DNA from: Bacteroidales bacterium
GTDB lineage: Bacteria; Bacteroidota; Bacteroidia; Bacteroidales; Muribaculaceae
Assembly (NCBI GenBank): GCA_014800815.1
Contig: JAAVFI010000062.1
Location: forward strand, 1 to 64,000
Length of the DNA stretch: 64,000 bases
Direction of reading: 5' to 3'
In this document: positions 8,884 to 17,932 of the stretch, one piece after another
How the letters are laid out: every line of letters starts with the position of its first letter
Numbering within the stretch: the stretch's first letter is position 1
Made by a program: the position numbers and the translations under genes
Notes under the pieces: generated by a model
Seen by the model: the letters and a program-made list of their open reading frames with translations, nothing else
Told to the model about the DNA's origin: nothing
Database searches by the model: none

Positions 8884-9633
8884 TTATTTCTTGATTGATT
8901 TGAGCACTGTGCTTTCGAGCTCTGTGCCCTTCTTGTCGGTTGATACCTGCTTAACGACTCCGACGCCTTTGGCATACCAAGTGGTGATAGTCTTGCGCTC
9001 GTTGCCTTGAGGAGAAGTGGTCTTGAGAACGAAAGATACTTTCTCGCAGTCGTCGAAGTTGCCGGCGGGAACTTCAACCGATTCCTTGCCGAGATATTTG
9101 CCTTCCCAAAGGTTCATTGACATCGAGGTGGTGCCTGCGTTGATTTTAACCGAAGAATTGGCAATCTTTGCGTCGTCGGTCACATTGGCGGGAAGGGGGA
9201 GAACGAGGTCGCCCTTAACCTTGAATTCCTTGTGGAGCTCATCGATCTGGGAGTCGGTTGGATACTGGCCCTGGCTGTTGGCGGCCTGTATCATGAAGTC
9301 GATAATCTGGTTCTTATAGTCCTCGCCGCGAAGAACGTAGTGGGTGGTAAGCCCATCGGCGGGATTGTAAGTATAGAAATCGGTGGCCTTAACCTCAGCG
9401 AGATCGTTGCCGGGAACCTTGTGTACCTCGTTGAGAGTAACAGATACTACGCCGTCTTCGCCGGTTGTGACATCGGCCACGGTTGAGGTGAAGTCGGAGG
9501 TATAGGTATCTTTCTCGACTTTAGCCGTTTCGGTATAGGTAAGAACCGTACCGGGCTCGAGGTTGACATATTGTGCCGAAGCCATACCGCATCCTGCGAT
9601 AAGAGCTGCACAAAGAATTGCAAAATATTTCAT
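8884..9633 (-). CDS. TapB-like secreted protein
   Basis: 249 residues with an N-terminal signal peptide (about 1-20). The body (LEPGTVLTYTETA, VPAGNFDDCEKVSFVLKT, TTWYAKGVGVVKQ) matches the beta-rich DUF3108/TapB-like pattern of Bacteroidetes envelope proteins, which end in a 'yapGvGlVk' segment. The precise role is unknown; it probably acts in the periplasm or outer envelope. It follows nadC by 26 bases with no promoter seen between, so the two may share a transcript. Confidence 0.65.
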   Translation of the reverse strand: MKYFAILCAALIAGCGMASAQYVNLEPGTVLTYTETAKVEKDTYTSDFTSTVADVTTGEDGVVSVTLNEVHKVPGNDLAEVKATDFYTYNPADGLTTHYVLRGEDYKNQIIDFMIQAANSQGQYPTDSQIDELHKEFKVKGDLVLPLPANVTDDAKIANSSVKINAGTTSMSMNLWEGKYLGKESVEVPAGNFDDCEKVSFVLKTTSPQGNERKTITTWYAKGVGVVKQVSTDKKGTELESTVLKSIKK

Positions 9634-9659
9634 GATGATAATGTTTACGAGTTAGATAA

Positions 9660-10514
9660 TCAGCAGGCTTTGAAGCTCATATCCAGACCCTTTACAGAGT
9701 GGGTAAGGGCGCCTACCGAGATGAAGTCGACACCGGCTTCGCCGTAAGCTCTGAGGGTATCGAGGGTGATGCCGCCGCTCGATTCGATTTCGATATGGGG
9801 AGCCTTGCTGCGGATAAGTTTTACGGCTTCGGCAGTGCGCTCGGGAGTGAAATTGTCGAGCATGATGCGGTCGGCACCGGCTTCAATGGCCTGATTGATT
9901 TCGTCGGTATTACGTACCTCCACTTCAATGCGGAGGTCTTTGCCCTTCTCCTTGCAATAAGCCTTGGCCGAAGCAACAGCCTGAGGGATACCACCTGCAA
10001 AGTCTACGTGATTGTCTTTGATAAGAATCATGTCGAAGAGACCGATACGGTGGTTAGAACCGCCGCCGAGCGCAACGGCTTCTTTCTCGAGGATACGCAT
10101 GCCGGGAGTGGTCTTGCGTGTGTCGAGCACCTTGCAGTCGAGGCCTTCGAGACGACTCTGATATTTTGCAGTGGTAGTGGCGATACCGCTCATACGCTGC
10201 ATGATGTTGAGCATGGTGCGCTCAGTCTGGAGGAGCGAACGGACAGAACCCTCTACGACAAAAGCAATGTCGCCGGGCTTAACATGCGAGCCGTCGGGAA
10301 TCATGACAGTCATCTTGAGCGAAGGGTCGAATTTCTCGAACACACGCTTTGCGATATCAACACCGGCAAGTATGCCCTCTTCCTTTACAAGAAGGTGCTG
10401 ACGGCCCATTTCGTCGGGTCCGATTGTACTTAAAGTGGTATGATCGCCGTCGCCGATATCTTCAGCAAAAGATAGGTCGAGGAGGTCGTCGATGAGCTGG
10501 TCTTTCGTTTTCAT
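9660..10514 (-). CDS. nadC: Quinolinate phosphoribosyltransferase
   Basis: 284 residues. It converts quinolinate and PRPP to nicotinate mononucleotide in de novo NAD synthesis. Family motifs include EDIGDGDHTT near the start, LNIMQRMSGIAT, the catalytic-site LDTRKTTPGMR and the C-terminal ESSGGITLDTLRAYGEAGVDFISVG region (near residues 243-267). Length is normal. A TATCTTTG box at 10552-10559 on the minus strand probably drives it. Confidence 0.95.
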   Translation of the reverse strand: MKTKDQLIDDLLDLSFAEDIGDGDHTTLSTIGPDEMGRQHLLVKEEGILAGVDIAKRVFEKFDPSLKMTVMIPDGSHVKPGDIAFVVEGSVRSLLQTERTMLNIMQRMSGIATTTAKYQSRLEGLDCKVLDTRKTTPGMRILEKEAVALGGGSNHRIGLFDMILIKDNHVDFAGGIPQAVASAKAYCKEKGKDLRIEVEVRNTDEINQAIEAGADRIMLDNFTPERTAEAVKLIRSKAPHIEIESSGGITLDTLRAYGEAGVDFISVGALTHSVKGLDMSFKAC

Positions 10515-10551
10515 TGCGTTTCAATTATAGTCGGAAGGTGCTAAAACGCTG

Positions 10552-10559
10552 CAAAGATA
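10552..10559 (-). promoter_or_regulatory. nadC promoter -7 box
   Basis: TATCTTTG on the minus strand, 38 bases before the nadC start. The upstream element is weak. Confidence 0.45.
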
Positions 10560-10581
10560 CGCAAATTTGCCCGTAAATAGT

Positions 10582-10589
10582 TAATTTTG
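10582..10589 (+). promoter_or_regulatory. -7 box abutting the rlmH start
   Basis: TAATTTTG ends four bases before the rlmH ATG at 10594. If used, transcription would begin at or next to the start codon, giving a leaderless or nearly leaderless mRNA. No upstream element at the normal spacing is seen. Confidence 0.4.
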
Positions 10590-10593
10590 CGTT

Positions 10594-11067
10594 ATGAAAA
10601 TAAAACTGATATGCATCGGAGGTATTCGCGACGCCGCAATAGCGACAGCTATCTCTCAATATACCAAAAAGATACCCTTCTATTGGCCATTTAGCCTCAC
10701 AGCCATTCCTGATGTCAAAGCAGCCAAGTCGGCAGGTACGGCAAAGCAAAAAGAGCTCGAAGGGCAGAAATTTCTCGCGGAAATCGTTCCGGGAGACTAC
10801 GTCGTACTCCTCGACGAACGCGGCAAGGAATTAACCTCAAGGCAGTTCTCCGAGTTTATCGAGAAGAAATCGGTGGAGCTTCCCAAGTCGCTCGTCTTTC
10901 TTATCGGTGGTCCTTACGGATTTTCGCAGGAGATTTATAATAGAGCCGACAGCATGCTTTCGCTGTCGAAAATGACTTTTCCGCACGAACTCGTAAGACT
11001 CTTTTTCGTAGAGCAGATATATCGTGCCGGCACCATTATGCGCGGTGAGCCTTATCATCACGATTGA
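10594..11067 (+). CDS. rlmH: 23S rRNA (pseudouridine-1915 N3)-methyltransferase
   Basis: 157 residues, the usual SPOUT-family length. It methylates pseudouridine 1915 in helix 69 of 23S rRNA with SAM. Visible motifs are LDERGKELTSRQFSEF, FLIGGPYGFS (SAM-binding knot) and the C-terminal LSKMTFPHELVRLFFVEQIYRA. The final residues EPYHHD are typical. Divergent from nadC; a TAATTTTG box sits almost on the start codon. Confidence 0.96.
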   Translation: MKIKLICIGGIRDAAIATAISQYTKKIPFYWPFSLTAIPDVKAAKSAGTAKQKELEGQKFLAEIVPGDYVVLLDERGKELTSRQFSEFIEKKSVELPKSLVFLIGGPYGFSQEIYNRADSMLSLSKMTFPHELVRLFFVEQIYRAGTIMRGEPYHHD

Positions 11068-11138
11068 GGGCCTCATTCTGAAATATTGTATCTAAATATT
11101 AAATAATGTTTATTAGGTTAATTCTTTTATATTGAAAG

Positions 11139-11170
11139 TTTGGCTGTACGCACAAAATGTCCTACCTTTG
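11139..11170 (+). promoter_or_regulatory. Promoter of the cell-wall recycling operon
   Basis: TTTG at 11139-11142, 20 bases, then TACCTTTG at 11163-11170, an exact match to the Bacteroidetes consensus. The next start codon is at 11218. I see no other promoter of this quality before 27484. Confidence 0.75.
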
Positions 11171-11217
11171 TAAAATAAGAAAAGCATTTTACGTGTACAT
11201 ATACTAACTATCAATAA

Positions 11218-14187
11218 ATGAATACCTTAAAGTCCATAGGTCTTCTTGCTACAGCAATAGCACTTGGTACTGTTCCTGTACAGCTCAAGGCCGGAGAACA
11301 TGAAAACGCAATCACCGGGACCGTCGCCGGCTTCATGCCCGGTACTTCGGGCTTCGGTACCGTAAAAGCTAAAGACGTAAAAATCAACGACCGTAACAAG
11401 ACTGTCGAGATACATCTTACGCCTAACGCCACCTATATTCCCCTCGATGCCAATGCCTACAAAGAGCTGCAGGCGTCGTGCCTTAAAGCACTCGGGAAGG
11501 ACAAAAAGTACACCGTAAAACTCTATGCCGACACTATACCGATGTCGGACCTCGTGCTTTTCGCTCCCAAGAAAAATATCGGACCGAAGGAGAAGAAAGC
11601 CTTCATCACCGAAGAAGGAAAGGCTGCGGCTCCGCAGGGTCTCGACGGCGCGAACATTGCTCTCTGGCAGAGCCACGGCTGGTATTTCGAGCCCAAACTC
11701 AACCGCTGGGAGTGGCAGCGCGCCCGTATATTCCAGACAGTGGAGGACCTCTACACTCAGAGCTACGTGATGCCCTTCCTCATGCCTATGCTTGAGAATG
11801 CGGGCGCTTATGTGATGTCGCCCCGCGAACGCGATATCAACCGCACCGAAATTATAGCCGATAACGACGGAGGCAAGTTTGCCAAAGGTTCTTTCGCCAC
11901 AACAGGCGACTGGACTGCGACGGGCAAGGACGCTTTCGCTTACACCAAGGCAGAACTTCACAACGGCGACCACCCCTTCTCCGATGGCACTTCTCTGAAA
12001 GCCGCTCTCTCGGGTAATGCCGACAAGGCTACAGCCTCTGCTACATGGAGCGCGGCAATTCCCCGCGACGACAATTATGCCGTGTATGTAGCATACACTA
12101 CTCTCCCCAACTCGACCGACGCTGCCCGCTACACCGTGCACGCAGCCGACGGCGACCACCACTTTACCGTAAACCAGAATATGGGTGGAGGCACATGGAT
12201 ATACCTCGGACATTTCCCTCTCAAAAAGTCGGCGGGCGATACTCCCGTGGTCGAACTCAGCAATGCCGGACGCAACAAGCGCCAGGTAGTGACTGCCGAT
12301 GCCGTGAAAATAGGCGGCGGCATGGGTAATGTGGCCCGTATCGTCAAGGAACCGCTCGACAGCATCGACTACCAATACACAGTGAGCAACTATCCCCGCT
12401 TCACTGAAGGTGCAAGATACTTCCTGCAGTGGGCCGGCGCTCCCGACAGCGTGTTCACCTCATCGAACTATGTAAACGACTACACCGACGACTACAAGAG
12501 CCGCGGCCTGTGGGTAAACTGGCTCGCCGGCGGTTCGTCGATGCTCCCCGACCGCGAGGGTCTCAATATCCCTGTCGACCTCAGTTTCGCGTTCCACAGC
12601 GATGCCGGCACGACACGCAACGACTCTATAATCGGTACACTCGGCATCTACTGCACTGCGGGCGAAAAGACCGGCAACGGCAGTTCGCGCATGGCATCGC
12701 GCGACCTTACCGACCTCATCATGACAAATATCGTCGATGATGTGCGCGCTTCGTTCGAGCCCAACTGGACGCGTCGCGGTATGTGGGACAGGAGCTACTA
12801 TGAAGCTCGCGTTCCCGGTGTGCCCACCATGCTTCTCGAACTTCTCTCGCACCAGAACTTCGCCGATATGAAGTACGGTCTCGACCCGGCGTTCCGTTTC
12901 ACAGTGTCGCGTGCCGTATATAAAGGTATGCTCAAGTACATTGCCGAGCGCGATGGCCGTCCGTATATCGTGCAGCCGCTCCCCGTGCGCTCGTTTGCCG
13001 TTAAGGCCGACGGCGACAATGGCAACTACACTCTCTCGTGGGCTGAGACAGTAGACAGCCTCGAATCTACAGCTACTCCTACATATTATATAATAGAGGA
13101 GAGAATCGGCAACGGCGCGTTCCGCGAACTTGCCAAATCAAAGACTCCGACCTATACCGTTTCGGTTTCTGACTCGGAAATCCATTCGTATCGTATCATC
13201 GCTGCCAACGACGGCGGTGTCTCCTTCCCCTCGGAAGTTCTTGCGCTCTGCAATCTTCCCGGAGCCAAAGGTTGCGTGACAGTAGTCAACGGTTTTACCC
13301 GTGTGAGCGCTCCCGATACTTTCGATTCAGGTGAAATAGCAGGTTTCTACGATACCCGCGACCACGGCGTACCTTACGGCAGCGATATCTCGTTTATCGG
13401 CAGCCAGTTTGAGTTCCGTCGCGACATCCCCTGGATGGACGACGACGCCGCAGGCTTCGGAGCCTCGCGCGCCAACTATGAAGACAAGGTAATCGCCGGC
13501 AATACATTCGACTACGTTGCCCGCCACGGCGAGGCTATACGCGATGCCGGTTTCAGCTTCGTATCGTCGAGCGCCGAAGCTTTTGCCGCCGCTACCGACA
13601 AACCCGCTATCGTCGACCTCATCCTCGGCAAGCAGAAAGAAATCAAGCAGGGTCGCGGTGTGTACGGTACACGTTTCAAGGCGTTCCCCTCCGAACTGCA
13701 GAACCGTATAGCAGCTCTGGCCGGCGAAGGTACATGCTTCTTTGTTTCCGGCTCGTACATCGCCACCGATATCTGGGACAATCCTTTCTCCGACAAAGCT
13801 ACCGCAGAAGCCGACAAGGCCTTCGCCCGCGATGTGCTCGGCTACAACTGGCGTGTGGGTCAGGCTTCCGTCACCGGCGAAGCCTATCAGGTTGCCACCC
13901 GATTCAAGGACTTCGGCAAGGGCGAATATGCGTTCAGCAACACACTTAACCCCGACATGTATGCCGTAGAATCGCCCGATGCCATGTACGCGGTTGACTC
14001 AAAGAAAGGTTGCACATTCATGCGCTACTCAGAGAACAACCTCGTTGCCGGCACCCTCTTCGACAACGACACATATCGCACCGCCGTTATCGGCTTCCCC
14101 TTCGAGACTATCAAAGATTCAGCTGCCCGCAGCCACCTCATGAAGCAGATTCTCGACTTCTTCATCAACCCCGAACCTAAAAACTGA
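11218..14187 (+). CDS. Secreted N-acetylmuramoyl-L-alanine amidase with golvesin-like insert
   Basis: 989 residues with a signal peptide. Such proteins are often labelled xanthan lyase, but the sequence fits a zinc amidase_3 fold split by an insert: the first ligands are probably H153 (WQSHGWYF) and E176 (QTVEDLYTQ), and after a golvesin/CBM-like beta domain (about 215-370) come H460 (FAFHSDAGT) and E541 (TMLLELLSH). A fibronectin-III-like segment follows (about 600-685), then a ~300-residue C-terminal domain I cannot name. It probably removes stem peptides from wall fragments in the periplasm, feeding the genes downstream. It opens the operon; the next gene is 20 bases away. Confidence 0.75.
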   Translation: MNTLKSIGLLATAIALGTVPVQLKAGEHENAITGTVAGFMPGTSGFGTVKAKDVKINDRNKTVEIHLTPNATYIPLDANAYKELQASCLKALGKDKKYTVKLYADTIPMSDLVLFAPKKNIGPKEKKAFITEEGKAAAPQGLDGANIALWQSHGWYFEPKLNRWEWQRARIFQTVEDLYTQSYVMPFLMPMLENAGAYVMSPRERDINRTEIIADNDGGKFAKGSFATTGDWTATGKDAFAYTKAELHNGDHPFSDGTSLKAALSGNADKATASATWSAAIPRDDNYAVYVAYTTLPNSTDAARYTVHAADGDHHFTVNQNMGGGTWIYLGHFPLKKSAGDTPVVELSNAGRNKRQVVTADAVKIGGGMGNVARIVKEPLDSIDYQYTVSNYPRFTEGARYFLQWAGAPDSVFTSSNYVNDYTDDYKSRGLWVNWLAGGSSMLPDREGLNIPVDLSFAFHSDAGTTRNDSIIGTLGIYCTAGEKTGNGSSRMASRDLTDLIMTNIVDDVRASFEPNWTRRGMWDRSYYEARVPGVPTMLLELLSHQNFADMKYGLDPAFRFTVSRAVYKGMLKYIAERDGRPYIVQPLPVRSFAVKADGDNGNYTLSWAETVDSLESTATPTYYIIEERIGNGAFRELAKSKTPTYTVSVSDSEIHSYRIIAANDGGVSFPSEVLALCNLPGAKGCVTVVNGFTRVSAPDTFDSGEIAGFYDTRDHGVPYGSDISFIGSQFEFRRDIPWMDDDAAGFGASRANYEDKVIAGNTFDYVARHGEAIRDAGFSFVSSSAEAFAAATDKPAIVDLILGKQKEIKQGRGVYGTRFKAFPSELQNRIAALAGEGTCFFVSGSYIATDIWDNPFSDKATAEADKAFARDVLGYNWRVGQASVTGEAYQVATRFKDFGKGEYAFSNTLNPDMYAVESPDAMYAVDSKKGCTFMRYSENNLVAGTLFDNDTYRTAVIGFPFETIKDSAARSHLMKQILDFFINPEPKN

Positions 14188-14207
14188 CATCAAAAACACA
14201 AACCGAC

Positions 14208-15668
14208 ATGATACACGCTTTCATCCCTTACATCAACAAGGAACAGGCAGAAGCAAGCGTTGCTTCACTCAGCGAGAGCAAACTTATCTCCCAGATTACA
14301 CTTATGAGCACCGATGCCGATGCAAAACCCTTCGGCACTTGCGACCTCATCCATATCGACAGCGTAAATTCTTCGGCAACAGTAAAGAAAATTGCCGAAC
14401 ACACTTCCGCTGAATTTACCCTCCTCTACACCAAAGGTACGGCCCTCGATGCCGGATACCTTGCACTCGACCGCATGGTGCGCATTGCCCGCGACAGCAA
14501 AGCCGCGATGATATATGCCGACTACTATACCGTGGTCGACGGCAAGCGCACAAATACTCCCGTAATAGACTATCAGGAAGGCGCGCTCCGCGACGACTTC
14601 AACTTCGGTCCGCTGCTTCTTTTCAATACCGTTGACTACAAGCAGGCTGCTGCAGGTATCGACAAATCGTACACCGCAGCCGGTCTCTACGACCTTCGCC
14701 TCCGCATTAGCCGCCTCGGTGCCCTCGTGCACATCAACGAATATCTCTATACAGACATCACCGTTTCGACAAGCGAGAACGGCGAGAGCCACTTCAACTA
14801 TGTAGACCCGAAAAACCGCGGTGTGCAGATCGAAATGGAAGAGGCTTGCACCGCTCACCTAAAAGCTATCGGCGGATACCTCGAACCCGAGTTCGAGACT
14901 ATCGAATTCAACCGCGGCGAGTTTGCCAACGAAGCATCGGTAATCATCCCCGTACGCAACCGCGTGCGCACTATCCGCGATGCAATCCGTAGTGTGCTCT
15001 CCCAGAAGACCGACTTCCCCTTCAACCTCATAATCATCGACAATCACTCGACCGACGGCACCTCGGAAGCTATCGAGGAATTTACCTCCGACCCCCGCGT
15101 GATTCACATCGTTCCGTCGCGCGAAGACCTCGGTATCGGCGGCTGCTGGAATCTTGGCGCCAACCACCCCGAAGCAGGTAAATTCTGCGTGCAGCTCGAC
15201 TCCGACGACGTGTATTCCGACGAGAATACTCTCGCAAAAATGGTGAAGGCATTCTATGACAATAACTCGGCAATGGTCGTAGGTTCGTACATGCTCACCG
15301 ACATCGACATGAACATGATTCCGCCGGGCGTAATCGACCACCGCGAATGGACTCCCGAGAACGGACGCAACAATGCTCTCCGCATCAACGGTCTCGGCGC
15401 TCCCCGCGCGTTCTACACCCCCGTGCTCCGCGAGATAATGGTGCCCAATACCTCTTACGGCGAAGACTACGCTCTCGGTCTTGCAATCTCACGCCGCTTC
15501 CAGATCGGTCGCGTCTACGACGTGGTATATCTCTGCCGCCGCTGGGAAGACAACTCCGACCACGCCCTCGACGTTGTGAAGACCAACAACAACAATCTCT
15601 ACAAAGACCGCATCCGTACCTGGGAACTTCAGGCACGTAAAGAACTCAACCGCAACAAGAAAGCATGA
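14208..15668 (+). CDS. Family 2 glycosyltransferase
   Basis: 486 residues. Residues ~243-450 form a GT-A domain: ASVIIPVRNRVRTIRDAI, LIIIDNHSTDGT, and the DSDD metal site at 331-334 (VQLDSDDVYSD). The N-terminal 230 residues look like a second, degenerate GT-A-like half (MIYADYYTVVDG). No membrane segment is evident, so it is cytoplasmic. It overlaps the DUF4922 gene by 4 bases. The donor and acceptor are unknown; its place inside a wall-recycling operon is notable. Confidence 0.8.
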   Translation: MIHAFIPYINKEQAEASVASLSESKLISQITLMSTDADAKPFGTCDLIHIDSVNSSATVKKIAEHTSAEFTLLYTKGTALDAGYLALDRMVRIARDSKAAMIYADYYTVVDGKRTNTPVIDYQEGALRDDFNFGPLLLFNTVDYKQAAAGIDKSYTAAGLYDLRLRISRLGALVHINEYLYTDITVSTSENGESHFNYVDPKNRGVQIEMEEACTAHLKAIGGYLEPEFETIEFNRGEFANEASVIIPVRNRVRTIRDAIRSVLSQKTDFPFNLIIIDNHSTDGTSEAIEEFTSDPRVIHIVPSREDLGIGGCWNLGANHPEAGKFCVQLDSDDVYSDENTLAKMVKAFYDNNSAMVVGSYMLTDIDMNMIPPGVIDHREWTPENGRNNALRINGLGAPRAFYTPVLREIMVPNTSYGEDYALGLAISRRFQIGRVYDVVYLCRRWEDNSDHALDVVKTNNNNLYKDRIRTWELQARKELNRNKKA

Positions 15669-16594
15669 GCCGCAATCTTACACCGGAGGTAGAGAAATTT
15701 ATCGGCGAGCAACTTGCCGAGTGGCCTCTCGCAGCTTCTAACTTCAACGCACTTGCAGGTGTGGAGGTCAAGGAACTTGACCTCCCCGGTCTCCACATCA
15801 AGGTGCAGTTCAATCCGGCCCGCATAGTATCGTCGGGTGCAAAGGTTGATGCCGCATCGGTAAAAGCGCGCAAGTGCTTCCTGTGCGAAGCCAACCGTCC
15901 GTCGGAGCAGCGGGGAATCGACTGGGATAGGTACACCATACTTATAAATCCCTTCCCTATCTTTCCCCGTCACCTCACCATTCCCGACAAAACACATACC
16001 GACCAACTCATCGAAGGACGCGCAGCCGATATGTTCCGTCTTGCAGAAGAACTTCCCGGTTATACCGTGTTCTACAACGGTCCTCGCTGCGGCGCATCGG
16101 CACCCGACCACATGCACTTCCAGGCCGGCAACTCCGACTTTCTTACCGTCGGCGAAGCTATCGAAAATGCAGAGCTGCGCACCGTGGCAGAGAGCGGCGA
16201 CTCTACCCTCTCGCTCGCATACGGACTACCTATGAGCGTGTTTGTAATCGACACCGACAATGCCGAAACCGGCGCGGAACTCTTTGACCGACTTTACCGC
16301 GCGCTCCCCGTGCCCGAAGGCGAAGCCGAGCCGATGATGAATATCCTCTGCTACACCACTCCTGCAGGACTTAGAATGGTGGTGATACCCCGCAAGAAAC
16401 ACCGCCCGTCGTTCTACGGCACTGAAGGAGAAGGCGCTATGCTCATCAGCCCCGCATCCGTGGATATGGGAGGCGTATTTATCACACCCCGCCCCGAAGA
16501 TTTCAAGACAATCGACGGCGAAATTATAACAAAACTTTTCAATGAGCTTTGTCTTGCTTCCGAAGAAGCCGAGGGCATAGCCGAAAAAATCTGA
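15665..16594 (+). CDS. DUF4922 protein, HIT/nucleotidyltransferase-like
   Basis: 309 residues. Motifs (ARKCFLCEANRPSEQRGI, ILINPFPIFPRHLTIPDKTH, HMHFQAGN) match the DUF4922 family, related to GalT/ADP-glucose phosphorylase and HIT-fold enzymes. The C-x2-C pair and the HMHFQ segment are the likely metal and nucleotidyl sites. Cytoplasmic. It overlaps the glycosyltransferase (ATGA) and precedes the SpoIID gene by 6 bases. It may make or break a nucleotide-sugar bond for the neighbouring transferase; that is inference. Confidence 0.75.
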   Translation: MSRNLTPEVEKFIGEQLAEWPLAASNFNALAGVEVKELDLPGLHIKVQFNPARIVSSGAKVDAASVKARKCFLCEANRPSEQRGIDWDRYTILINPFPIFPRHLTIPDKTHTDQLIEGRAADMFRLAEELPGYTVFYNGPRCGASAPDHMHFQAGNSDFLTVGEAIENAELRTVAESGDSTLSLAYGLPMSVFVIDTDNAETGAELFDRLYRALPVPEGEAEPMMNILCYTTPAGLRMVVIPRKKHRPSFYGTEGEGAMLISPASVDMGGVFITPRPEDFKTIDGEIITKLFNELCLASEEAEGIAEKI

Positions 16595-16600
16595 CACTCC

Positions 16601-17929
16601 ATGAATACAGAACCTCAACTCAGCGTCGGCATCCTCTCAGCCGAAGAAATAAATACAGCATTACTCGCACCGTATCACCACGAAGAGACTCACACTTCGG
16701 TGGTAGGTCCTCAGACATTCTCCGTAACTCCTGACGGCAAAGTGGCATGGCAGGGAAAAGAGCACGACGAAGTGCTCCTCACTCCCGCCGAGAAAGGCGC
16801 TTCTTTCGAAGTATACGACGTGACTATCGGCGTAAACTTCCACTGGGAACGCAAAGAGACTCAGCGCTTTGCAGGCTCGCTGAAAATCATAGTCGAGAAC
16901 GGCAAGCTCACCCTCGTGAATATCCTCCCCGTAGAGGAATATCTCAAGAGCGTGATTTCATCGGAGATGAGTGCTACCGCCTGCGCCGAATTCCTCAAAG
17001 CTCACGCTGTGATATCGCGCAGCTGGCTCCTCGCTCAGATAGACAAAAACAAACGCATCGCCGACAAGGGCAACGAATATAAATCTTACACCCTTACCGA
17101 TGACGAACTCATCCGCTGGTACGACCGCGAGGACCACGTGAACTTCGACGTGTGCGCCGACGACCACTGCCAGCGCTATCAGGGTATTACCCGCCAGACT
17201 ACACCTACCGTAAACGAAGTAATTGAAGCCACCCGCGGTCTCGTTCTTCTTGACGAGAACGGCGAGCTCTGCGACGCTCGATTCTCGAAATCATGCGGCG
17301 GTGTATTCGAGCAGTTCGAAGCCTGCTGGGAACCCCGTCACCACCACTATCTCGAAGCGGCCCGCGACGGTGCCAACCGCACTGATTTCCCCGACCTTAC
17401 CGTCGAAGAAAACGCCCGTGAGTGGATTCTCGGCAACCCCGACGCTTACTGCAACACCACCGACGCCAACATCCTCGGACAGGTGCTCAACAACTACGAC
17501 CAGGAGACACACGACTTCTACCGCTGGACAGTAGAATATACTCAGGACGAACTTGCGGCTCACATCGCCGAGCGTTCGGGTATCGACTTCGGTCTCATCA
17601 AGGCTCTCGAGCCCGTAGAACGCGGTACATCAGGCCGTCTTGTCAAGCTCCGCATCGTCGGCACCAAGAAAACCCTCGTGATTGGCAAGGAACTCGAGAT
17701 TCGCCGCACCCTTTCCACCTCTCACCTCTACTCGTCGGCCTTCGTTGTCGAAACCGGTGAAGACGACGGACGCGGCGTACCCTCCAAATTTACCCTCCGC
17801 GGTGCCGGCTGGGGCCACGGTGTAGGCCTTTGCCAGATAGGCGCTGCCGTAATGGGTGCCAATGGAGCCAAGTTTGACGAAATTCTCATGCACTACTTTG
17901 CAGGTGCAACCCTCAAACACCTCTATTAA
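16601..17929 (+). CDS. SpoIID/LytB-domain protein
   Basis: 442 residues. The central region (VEEYLKSVISSEMSATA, KAHAVISRSWLLAQ) and the C-terminal GAGWGHGVGLCQIGAA motif mark the SpoIID/LytB family, which in sporulating bacteria is a lytic transglycosylase and in others enhances amidases. No signal peptide is obvious from the ATG at 16601, so its location is uncertain. Its position between the amidase and AmpG genes fits a role in cutting wall glycan to importable pieces. Confidence 0.8.
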   Translation: MNTEPQLSVGILSAEEINTALLAPYHHEETHTSVVGPQTFSVTPDGKVAWQGKEHDEVLLTPAEKGASFEVYDVTIGVNFHWERKETQRFAGSLKIIVENGKLTLVNILPVEEYLKSVISSEMSATACAEFLKAHAVISRSWLLAQIDKNKRIADKGNEYKSYTLTDDELIRWYDREDHVNFDVCADDHCQRYQGITRQTTPTVNEVIEATRGLVLLDENGELCDARFSKSCGGVFEQFEACWEPRHHHYLEAARDGANRTDFPDLTVEENAREWILGNPDAYCNTTDANILGQVLNNYDQETHDFYRWTVEYTQDELAAHIAERSGIDFGLIKALEPVERGTSGRLVKLRIVGTKKTLVIGKELEIRRTLSTSHLYSSAFVVETGEDDGRGVPSKFTLRGAGWGHGVGLCQIGAAVMGANGAKFDEILMHYFAGATLKHLY

Positions 17930-17932
17930 ACC

